7,365 nucleotides of DNA from Bacteroidota bacterium (GTDB lineage: Bacteria > Bacteroidota > Bacteroidia > Chitinophagales > Chitinophagaceae): assembly GCA_023436425.1 (NCBI GenBank), contig JAEZJD010000021.1:1-7365 (forward strand). Reading direction: 5' to 3'. Below are positions 1 to 5,682 of the stretch, in pieces (within the stretch, counting starts at the first letter, position 1; every line of letters starts with the position of its first letter). A program made the translations under genes and the position numbers. The notes under the pieces are model-generated. The model did not search any database and was not told the DNA's origin. It worked only from the letters and a program-made list of their open reading frames with translations.

Positions 1-652
1 TGTTCTTTTTGTCCTTCACATAGTCACCGGTCAACTTGTGCGTTCGGCCAAGCGTATCAATCGGATTAATCAATTCACCTTCATCAAGCGGGTCGGTAAC
101 TACCCAGGAGAAACTTTTGGAAGCGGCATCGTAAACGAATACGTCTTTTCCCTCGCCCAAAATCTCCACTCCTTTTTTACGGATTCTGCTTCTTGCAATG
201 GAGAAGCTTTTATCTATGGAACTCGTTTGGGTTGTTTCAGGGTCGTTGTCGACAACTAAAAACGGAAGCGCTGAGCTAAACTGCCCCTCCTTGTCGAATA
301 CCAAAACAAAAGCAGCTTTCTTTAAACCTCCAACTGCTTTCACCACGAAGTAAGTTTCCGCTCCTGCTTTTTCAAATTTTGAAAGTGGAACATAAACAAG
401 TTTTTGGCCTCCCTTCACCAGGTTCTTCAAACTATCGCTAATTAACGGCTGCACAAACGATGAAGGAAGCGTATCGGTGTCTTTACTGTTTAGCAATTGA
501 TCATCGGTAATCTCATACGGAACTGTGCCGTTGGGGAAAGCACTGCTCATATTTTGATACGTGTAAGAATTAGCTGTTGGCTCTTCCTTTTTCTCTTCAT
601 TGTTGCACGATACCAAAGCAACAATGCCGAGTAGAACAACGAGTCTTTTCAT
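1..652 (-). CDS. Putative lipoprotein of unknown function, 3' end outside window
   Basis: The reading frame is open from the ATG at 652 down to the left edge, giving 217 residues with no stop, so the C-terminus is missing. The protein starts MKRLVVLLGIVALVSC, a lysine/arginine plus hydrophobic signal with the lipobox LVSC; Cys16 would be lipidated after cleavage by signal peptidase II. The residues after it (NNEEKKEE) are acidic; in Bacteroidota such a patch near the lipid cysteine can act as an export signal to the cell surface, so surface exposure is possible (inference). The rest is soluble, with a Ser/Thr/Asp-rich stretch and alternating beta-type segments around residues 85-120, and no motif that I recognise. 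It is divergent from mntR and shares an 85-base intergenic region with it. No Shine-Dalgarno is seen, as is normal for this phylum. The existence of the gene is well supported; its function is unknown. Confidence 0.85.
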   Translation of the reverse strand, partial: MKRLVVLLGIVALVSCNNEEKKEEPTANSYTYQNMSSAFPNGTVPYEITDDQLLNSKDTDTLPSSFVQPLISDSLKNLVKGGQKLVYVPLSKFEKAGAETYFVVKAVGGLKKAAFVLVFDKEGQFSSALPFLVVDNDPETTQTSSIDKSFSIARSRIRKKGVEILGEGKDVFVYDAASKSFSWVVTDPLDEGELINPIDTLGRTHKLTGDYVKDKKN

Positions 653-660
653 CTAAACTG

Positions 661-672
661 TTTGCCGGCAAA
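661..672. repeat. Perfect 12-base palindrome upstream of the lipoprotein gene
   Basis: TTTGCCGGCAAA reads the same on both strands. It lies 8 bases before the lipoprotein start and overlaps the last bases of its candidate -7 element. It could be a binding site for a dimeric regulator or a small hairpin in the leader, or it may be fortuitous. No regulator can be named from the sequence. Confidence 0.5.
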
Positions 673-676
673 AATA
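669..676 (-). promoter_or_regulatory. Probable -7 promoter element of the lipoprotein gene
   Basis: Read on the minus strand this is TATTTTTG, an exact match to the Bacteroidota -7 consensus TAnnTTTG. It ends 16 bases before the start codon at 652, which would give a very short leader. No convincing TTG-type -33 element lies at the usual 17-23 base distance; the nearest is about 25 bases away. The match is short and could arise by chance in AT-rich DNA. Confidence 0.45.
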
Positions 677-689
677 GAACAACAATTAT

Positions 690-720
690 TTTGATAGATT
701 TCAATTAATATTTAGGTTTG
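690..720 (+). promoter_or_regulatory. Promoter of the mntR-mntH operon
   Basis: TTTG at 690-693 and TAGGTTTG at 713-720 are separated by 19 bases. This fits the Bacteroidota promoter pattern, in which a TTTG/TTG -33 element is followed after about 17-23 bases by TAnnTTTG at -7. The start of transcription would fall near 725, leaving a leader of only about a dozen bases before the ATG at 738. The -7 element lies wholly inside the inverted repeat at 707-730, so repressor binding should directly block RNA polymerase. Confidence 0.7.
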
Positions 721-730
721 TCTAAATATT
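707..730. promoter_or_regulatory. Putative MntR operator (9-6-9 inverted repeat)
   Basis: The arms AATATTTAG (707-715) and CTAAATATT (722-730) are perfect reverse complements around the spacer GTTTGT. The core TTTAGG-TTTG-TCTAAA resembles the known DtxR/IdeR/MntR class operators, which have TTAGG...CCTAA half-sites. It sits 7 bases before the start of a DtxR-family repressor gene and covers its -7 promoter element. Autoregulation of mntR-mntH is the natural reading. A further half-site-like TTAGA at 734-738 follows the right arm. The repeat is seen directly; the identity of the bound protein is inferred from position and motif. Confidence 0.75.
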
Positions 731-737
731 TAATTAG

Positions 738-1400
738 ATGCATGCAAATTTTTCTGCCAGCGAGGAAAATTATCTGAAAACAATTTTCCACCTACAAATG
801 GAAAAAGATAATGTAACCACGAATGAGTTGGCGGAGCAACTGAGTACAAAGCCGGCGTCTATTACAGATATGACGAAAAAGTTGAGCAGTAAAAATCTGT
901 TGCATTATAAGCCGTATTACGGCTTTTCCCTGACGAACGATGGAAAAAAGATTGCTCTGTTCATCATACGAAGGCATCGCCTGTGGGAATATTTTTTATC
1001 GGAAAAGCTGGGGTTCGGTTGGGAAGAAGTGCACCTGCTGGCTGAAGAACTGGAACATGTAAGCAACAAAAAGCTTATCGACAGGTTAGATGAATATCTT
1101 GGGTTTCCTGCCTTTGACCCGCATGGCGACCCTATCCCCGATCACCGGGGAAAAGTTCGTACGATCAACAAAGTTTTACTGTCTCAGTTGCCGCTGAATA
1201 CGCCCGGCGAAGTGTGCCAGGTGCGTAATCAGTCTCCGGAAATGCTCGACTTGTTGCAGCATAAAAAAATCACGATCGGAACAAAAGTGGAAGTAAAAAA
1301 GATATATGGTTTTGACCACTCGCTCGAATTAAAAATCAGAAATGCAACTCTTACCATCAGCGAACAGTTGAGTAAAAATATATTCGTCACGTATGAATAG
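738..1400 (+). CDS. mntR: DtxR/MntR-family metal-dependent transcriptional repressor
   Basis: This 220-residue cytoplasmic DNA-binding protein has the three-domain plan of long DtxR-family repressors rather than the short (about 142 residue) Bacillus MntR. Residues 1-65 form the winged helix-turn-helix (TTNELAEQLSTKPASITDMTKKL is the recognition region, ending in the wing YYGFSLTNDGKK). Residues 70-140 form the metal-binding dimerisation domain with RRHRLWEYFL (His80, Glu84) and the cluster His99, Glu103, Glu106, His107. Residues 150-219 form an FeoA/SH3-like domain. When loaded with metal it should dimerise and repress. Glu103 stands where manganese sensors have Glu and iron sensors (DtxR) have Cys, which together with the linked Nramp gene favours manganese. 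The start at 738 gives the expected N-terminus just ahead of the first helix. The stop overlaps the mntH start by 8 bases, indicating one operon. Family assignment is firm; manganese specificity is inference. Confidence 0.92.
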   Translation: MHANFSASEENYLKTIFHLQMEKDNVTTNELAEQLSTKPASITDMTKKLSSKNLLHYKPYYGFSLTNDGKKIALFIIRRHRLWEYFLSEKLGFGWEEVHLLAEELEHVSNKKLIDRLDEYLGFPAFDPHGDPIPDHRGKVRTINKVLLSQLPLNTPGEVCQVRNQSPEMLDLLQHKKITIGTKVEVKKIYGFDHSLELKIRNATLTISEQLSKNIFVTYE

Positions 1401-3270
1401 AATTACCACAGACGCATCGCTAAGCGAAGTTCATCAAACGGTAGATACTACCACAGGATCGAAACCCGTCTGGAAAAGGATATTATCATTTTTCGGACCT
1501 GCATACCTGGTAAGTGTAGGCTACATGGATCCGGGCAATTGGGCAACCGACCTTGCAGGAGGTAGCCAGTTTGGCTATAAACTCGTTTGGGTGCTGCTCA
1601 TGAGCAACCTAATGGCTTTATTGCTACAATCTCTTGCGGCACGATTGGGCATTGTTCGCGGTCGTGATCTCGCACAGGCTAACAGGGAAACATATCCAAA
1701 GCCTGTCAACTTTTGTCTGTATGTTTTAGCCGAAGTTGCCATTATCGCCACAGATCTTGCCGAAGTACTCGGGATGGCAATAGGCATTCAGCTTTTAACG
1801 GGCATGCCGCTTTTGTGGGCTGTTCTCATCACACTGCTCGATACGTTGTTACTACTTTTTTTGCAACGCTTTGGTATTCGAAAAATGGAGGCTTTTATCA
1901 TTAGTTTAATCAGCGTCATTGCTGTTTCTTTTCTTATTCAAATTCTTTTAGCCAAACCCGATCTTGCGGAAGTAGGGAAAGGCTTTGTGCCCTCTCTGCC
2001 AAACAGCGCTGCATTATACATTGCCATTGGAATAATTGGCGCAACGGTAATGCCGCATAATCTTTATTTACATTCGGCACTTGTACAAACCCGAAAAATC
2101 AGCCGGGATGAAAGTGGAATAAAAAAGGCTCTTAAACTCAACTTCTTTGATACTACGATAGCGCTGAATCTTGCCTTTTTTGTAAATGCTGCGATATTGA
2201 TTTTGGCGGGAAGTGTATTTTACTATGGCGGACGAACGGACGTGGCAGAAATAAAGCAGGCGCACGAACTGTTAGAGCCAATGCTCGGAACCACAGTGGC
2301 ACCGACCTTATTTGCAGTCGCTTTGATTTGCTCCGGGCAGAGTTCAACTATTACGGGAACACTGGCAGGGCAAATAATTATGGAAGGATATCTGCGTCTT
2401 CGCATCAATCCATGGATGCGGCGGTTGATCACACGGCTGCTCGCCATTGTGCCCGCGGTTTTGGTGATTCTTATCAACGGAGAGAACAACGTAAATGACT
2501 TGTTGATTTTTAGTCAGGTGGTGTTAAGCCTGCAGCTGGGTTTTGCCATCATTCCGCTCATTCATTTTGTAAGCGACAGAAAAACGATGGGTGCATTTAC
2601 CATCAAAACACCTACTAAAATTGCGGCGTGGCTCATCACATCGGTACTGGTGTATCTGAACGTAAGAATGGTGTTTGAAGAAGCTTCAGGTGTGTTTACA
2701 TCAGGTGGAAACCTTGGTTGGAAGGTGGTGATCGTCCTAAGCGGGATTGCGTTTCTTGCACTGCTTATCATTTCACTTGTTTATCCGATCATGCGTAAAA
2801 AGCCATCAAAACTTACAGCAGAAATGCATAAAGCTCCATCTACGTGGGATGATGTCTCGGTGCCTTCTTTCAAAAAAATTGCTGTGGCACTTGATTTCAG
2901 CCGCCGCGACAAAGAAGTGATTGCACATGCCCTTGCACTGGCAACAAAAAACACCAGCATCACTGTGTTGCACATTGTAGAAAGTGCATCTGCAAAAATT
3001 CTTGGAACCGAATCAGATGATTTTGAAACAAGAACGGACCAGGAAAAGCTTGACTTTTATGTAGCACACATTGAACAAAAAGGTTTTGCCGCCGAAAGTG
3101 CATTGGGATTCAGAAACAGAACCAAAGAAATAGTGAGAATCGTAAAAGAAGTTAATGCTGATTTGCTCATCATCGGTTCACACGGGCACAGCGGCATGAA
3201 AGATTGGCTTTACGGTGAAACCATTAATGCTGTGCGGCACCAGTTAAAAATTCCTGTGCTTATTGTGTAA
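1393..3270 (+). CDS. mntH: Nramp-family Mn2+/divalent metal importer fused to a C-terminal UspA domain
   Basis: The protein has 625 residues against about 400-440 for ordinary MntH. Residues 30-468 are a multi-spanning inner-membrane Nramp transporter that takes up Mn2+ (and probably Fe2+) with protons. TM1 holds the DPGNW motif (Asp46, Asn49) and TM6 has ATVMPHN (Ala217, Met220, His222); these correspond to the metal-binding residues of characterised Nramps. TM3 has Glu114, Asp121 and Glu124, matching the acidic proton-path residues. Residues 469-492 form a polar linker. Residues 493-625 form a universal stress protein domain, from KKIAVALDFS (Asp501 in the nucleotide-pocket position) to the loop GSHGHSGMKDWLYGET and the final strand PVLIV. 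The loop fits G-2x-G-9x-G, but Glu609 replaces the usual Ser/Thr. The start overlaps the mntR stop by 8 bases, suggesting translational coupling. The Usp domain may regulate transport by binding a nucleotide (inference). I believe such fusions occur in other Bacteroidota, but cannot check this here. Confidence 0.93.
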   Translation: MNRITTDASLSEVHQTVDTTTGSKPVWKRILSFFGPAYLVSVGYMDPGNWATDLAGGSQFGYKLVWVLLMSNLMALLLQSLAARLGIVRGRDLAQANRETYPKPVNFCLYVLAEVAIIATDLAEVLGMAIGIQLLTGMPLLWAVLITLLDTLLLLFLQRFGIRKMEAFIISLISVIAVSFLIQILLAKPDLAEVGKGFVPSLPNSAALYIAIGIIGATVMPHNLYLHSALVQTRKISRDESGIKKALKLNFFDTTIALNLAFFVNAAILILAGSVFYYGGRTDVAEIKQAHELLEPMLGTTVAPTLFAVALICSGQSSTITGTLAGQIIMEGYLRLRINPWMRRLITRLLAIVPAVLVILINGENNVNDLLIFSQVVLSLQLGFAIIPLIHFVSDRKTMGAFTIKTPTKIAAWLITSVLVYLNVRMVFEEASGVFTSGGNLGWKVVIVLSGIAFLALLIISLVYPIMRKKPSKLTAEMHKAPSTWDDVSVPSFKKIAVALDFSRRDKEVIAHALALATKNTSITVLHIVESASAKILGTESDDFETRTDQEKLDFYVAHIEQKGFAAESALGFRNRTKEIVRIVKEVNADLLIIGSHGHSGMKDWLYGETINAVRHQLKIPVLIV

Positions 3271-5418
3271 TTAACGAAATCGAATATTCAACCCCACCAT
3301 CCAGTTTGTTCCCGCCATTGGGAAGTAATAATTTTCTGTTGTCAAAGTATTGTTCAGATAGTAGCTGAAGGTGTAGCCATTTGGTTCGTACTTTTTATTG
3401 AAAATATTATTCACGTGAAGAATCAAATCAACATTGCTCAACCACTGCCTTGAAAAAGAATATGCAAGCCGAACATCCTGTGTGTAGTACGGATTCAGCG
3501 CTTTTGCGTCGCTGCTTGTATTATCCAAATATTGTTTACTTACGTATTTGCTCAAGAGATCAATTGTAAAATGCTGAATTGGAATAATAGTAATAGTTGC
3601 TGCACCGATAACATTTGGTGAAAATGAAATATCGGTTTCTGAATAGCTCACCTGCTTTTGGCCGCCGTTGTCGTAGTCATCAATATATTCTTCAAAATTC
3701 TTAACCTTATTTCTACTCAGAGTGAGATTGGCCGCTGCTCTCAGCCATTGCCTGATATTGGCTGCTCCCTGCAACTCCAGTCCCAGCCTGTAACTATTCG
3801 GAATGTTTGTTCGTGTGTATGCACCCACATCATTGATCTTGCCGGTAAGCACCAGTTGGTCTTTGTATTTCATGTAGTAAACGGTACTGCTGATATTTGC
3901 TCTTGATTTCTTCCACTCCATTCCAAGCTCGAGATCATTCAGCTTTTCAGGTACCGGTTGCTGCATTAACGATGCCTCAAAGTCATCCCTGTTTGGTTCT
4001 TTATGCGCAATGCTGTACGAAGCAAAAGCGATGAAGTTGTTTCGGTGAAATGTCACTCCCGCTTTTGGATTAAGGAAGCTGTAGTTGTGCAAAATTTCTA
4101 ATGCAGGATTGTACCGGAAGCCATGAAGATCATGTGAAACTTTACGCCACTGCAAATCCGTAAAAAGCTGCAGATTATCAGAAATATCCTGCTGCCATTT
4201 CCCAAAAACATTAAAATCTTGTTTTTCTGCAGGCACATCGTACCACCTGTAGTCGTTTGATGGCAATCCTTTTTCCGCCCAGATCAGCTCTCCAAAATGC
4301 CTGCCTTTGTAATTAGTGACTGCACCTCCAAATGTCAGCTCAGTTCCGCCCAATTTGTGTTGCAAGGAAAATATGTCCCCATAAAAATCATTGTCCAACC
4401 AAAGTTGACGAACGAGATCGGTGCGACTAATAGTCGTTGTTCCATATACCACATTTGGAAGTGAGTAGCTTGAGTATTTCTGATTTGCTTTGTATTGTTC
4501 GTAATAGCCATTCCCTTTTATGTAAAATAACCCTGTATTGAAAACGAGTGATGGAGAAAGGTTTTGTGTCCAAAAAAACTGGTAGTGATCCTGCTGGTAA
4601 TTATCTGTTTCATTTTCGTAGGGACTCCCGGGTTTTTCCATGCCAGCATAGTTAACCGTTCTGTTATTTTTCAAGTCCGTTTCGCTCACTCCATTCCACG
4701 CCTGGTAAGTTTTTTCAAATCCTGAAAAGACATTCAGTTTCAGGTTTGTTTTCTCGCCGACATAGCCGGTTGAAAAGAAAAACGATTTCAAATTAGAAGT
4801 CGCTCTGTCTATGTACCCGTTGCTGGAAAGCCGCGAAAGACGCAAGTCCGCAGTAAAGCGGTCATTGATCAAGCCAGTTCCCGCCTTTATTGTGTTCTTC
4901 AGCGTAGAAAACGATCCGTAGCTGTTGTCGAATTCTGCGTAAACCGTTTTGTTGCTTTCGTTTGTACTCAGATTAATGGTGCCGCCAAACGAACCCGCAC
5001 CGTTGGACGATGTACCGACACCCCGCTGAATTTGGATGGTGTTTACTGAAGAAAGAAAATCGGGCAAATCCACAAAGAACGTCCCGGCACTTTCTGGATC
5101 GTTAAACGGAACTCCGTTTAAGGTAACATTGATGCGGGATGCATCTGTTCCGCGAATGCGAATGCCCGTGTAACCTACGCCATTACCGGCGTCGGAGTTC
5201 ACGACCACTGAAGGTGTTTGGTTGAGTAAGAATGGCAAATCCTGACCGAGATTTTGCTTTTCAATTTGTGCTTTGTTGATGTTTGTTTTTGCAAATGGTG
5301 CTGTGGCAGACGCTCTAACCGCCCTCACTTCCACCGGAAGCAATTCTATTGTGTCTTGTTGCTGCGCGGTAGCAAGCAATGGAATAATGGACAGAACGGA
5401 TAAAAGGTTCCTTTTCAT
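3271..5418 (-). CDS. TonB-dependent outer-membrane receptor, TPP-riboswitch controlled, probable thiamin transporter
   Basis: Using the ATG at 5418, the product has 715 residues. It begins with a signal peptide, MKRNLLSVLSIIPLLATA, with likely cleavage before QQQD. A TonB-box-like segment (DTIELLPVEV, residues 22-31) follows. The plug domain spans about residues 36-150, with IRIRGTDASRINVTLNGVPFND-type sequence at 86-107 and QRGVGTSSNGAGSFGGTINL at 131-150. The remainder is a beta-barrel ending in GLNIRFR. There is no N-terminal carboxypeptidase-like domain, so it is not a SusC-type glycan receptor. A longer start at 5490 would add 24 residues in front of an evident signal peptide and is rejected. 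The TPP riboswitch upstream implies import of thiamin or a thiamin-related compound; in Bacteroidota, TPP-controlled receptors are known from thiamin regulons, often beside pnuT and a thiamin pyrophosphokinase gene. Those partners are absent here. Its stop abuts the convergent mntH stop. Confidence 0.9.
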   Translation of the reverse strand: MKRNLLSVLSIIPLLATAQQQDTIELLPVEVRAVRASATAPFAKTNINKAQIEKQNLGQDLPFLLNQTPSVVVNSDAGNGVGYTGIRIRGTDASRINVTLNGVPFNDPESAGTFFVDLPDFLSSVNTIQIQRGVGTSSNGAGSFGGTINLSTNESNKTVYAEFDNSYGSFSTLKNTIKAGTGLINDRFTADLRLSRLSSNGYIDRATSNLKSFFFSTGYVGEKTNLKLNVFSGFEKTYQAWNGVSETDLKNNRTVNYAGMEKPGSPYENETDNYQQDHYQFFWTQNLSPSLVFNTGLFYIKGNGYYEQYKANQKYSSYSLPNVVYGTTTISRTDLVRQLWLDNDFYGDIFSLQHKLGGTELTFGGAVTNYKGRHFGELIWAEKGLPSNDYRWYDVPAEKQDFNVFGKWQQDISDNLQLFTDLQWRKVSHDLHGFRYNPALEILHNYSFLNPKAGVTFHRNNFIAFASYSIAHKEPNRDDFEASLMQQPVPEKLNDLELGMEWKKSRANISSTVYYMKYKDQLVLTGKINDVGAYTRTNIPNSYRLGLELQGAANIRQWLRAAANLTLSRNKVKNFEEYIDDYDNGGQKQVSYSETDISFSPNVIGAATITIIPIQHFTIDLLSKYVSKQYLDNTSSDAKALNPYYTQDVRLAYSFSRQWLSNVDLILHVNNIFNKKYEPNGYTFSYYLNNTLTTENYYFPMAGTNWMVGLNIRFR

Positions 5419-5483
5419 TCGTAAGGTTTTGTAAATGAAAGGGAATGTCTGGAGGAGATTGTCTGAGTTCAAGTAAGGTGAAA

Positions 5484-5512
5484 CCCTCAAACTTTGAACC
5501 CTAAACTTTGAA
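5484..5512. repeat. Two-copy tandem direct repeat between riboswitch and receptor gene
   Basis: On the plus strand, CCCTCAAACTTTGAA (5484-5498) is followed immediately by CCCTAAACTTTGAA (5499-5512). The two copies differ by one base and one indel, and a truncated third start (CTTTA) follows. The repeat lies in the untranslated leader of the receptor mRNA, directly downstream of the riboswitch aptamer. It may be part of the expression platform or a simple slippage product. Confidence 0.7.
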
Positions 5513-5517
5513 CTTTA

Positions 5518-5604
5518 TCTCTCCCTGCGCAGGCATTACCCTGATCAGGTTCTACGGGTTTGATCTCAGCTACTCCCGCCATTGCGGGAAGCACCCCGGA
5601 CTCT
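5518..5604 (-). promoter_or_regulatory. TPP (thiamin pyrophosphate) riboswitch, THI element
   Basis: The minus strand carries the hallmark conserved blocks of the THI box in the right order. These are CCGGGGTGC at the 5' side; a perfect variable P3 hairpin TTCCCGC-AATG-GCGGGAG (5573-5590, one G-U pair); CTGAGA (5564-5569); AACCCGTAGAACCTGATCAGGG; GGTAATGCC (5532-5540); and GCGCAGGGAGA at the 3' side. It folds around TPP and lowers expression of the downstream gene when TPP is plentiful. About 100 bases separate the aptamer from the receptor start at 5418; no strong rho-independent terminator is visible there, so the mechanism (translation or termination) is open. The ends are approximate because P1 pairing is weak by eye. 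Confidence 0.95.
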
Positions 5605-5610
5605 GAAGCA

Positions 5611-5618
5611 CAAAAATA
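5611..5618 (-). promoter_or_regulatory. -7 promoter element for the riboswitch-receptor transcript
   Basis: On the minus strand this is TATTTTTG, an exact TAnnTTTG match. Transcription would start about 5-8 bases downstream, near 5604, exactly at the 5' end of the riboswitch aptamer, as expected. The -33 element is not obvious: a TTA lies about 23 bases upstream, but there is no clean TTG. The position relative to the riboswitch makes this call better than the eight-base match alone. Confidence 0.6.
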
Positions 5619-5641
5619 ATTAAGAAAATTCGGCTTGCCTG

Positions 5642-5649
5642 TAACTTTT
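5642..5649 (+). promoter_or_regulatory. Weak candidate -7 element for the GIN-domain gene
   Basis: TAACTTTT matches TAnnTTTG at all but the last base and lies 33 bases before the ATG at 5683. No good -33 element is seen at the right distance. The gene needs a promoter somewhere between about 5605 and 5682, because the neighbouring gene is divergent; this is the best candidate I see, but it is weak. Confidence 0.25.
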
Positions 5650-5682
5650 ATGCTTGTGAGCCGTTTCAGAGAAAACTCACTT

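Noticed and set aside
38..259. Plus-strand open reading frame of 73 codons near the left edge.
   Set aside because: It lies antisense to the lipoprotein gene, whose frame has a clear signal sequence and stays open for 217 codons.
723..732. TAAATATTTA palindrome inside the mntR upstream region.
   Set aside because: It is AT-only, overlaps the right arm of the larger 9-6-9 repeat, and is probably a by-product of it.
3309..3340. Hairpin TTCCC-GCCATT-GGGAA followed by a T-rich stretch, a possible terminator for mntH.
   Set aside because: The stem is only 5 base pairs, the T-tract is broken, and the bases encode a normal part of the receptor's last barrel strands, so chance is a sufficient explanation.
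5419..5490. A 24-residue N-terminal extension of the TonB-dependent receptor from an ATG at 5490.
   Set aside because: The signal peptide begins exactly at the ATG at 5418, and the extension overlaps the repeat region of the riboswitch leader.
5635..5682. A 16-residue extension of the GIN-domain protein from an ATG at 5635.
   Set aside because: The ATG at 5683 is followed at once by a standard signal peptide; the extension would bury it.
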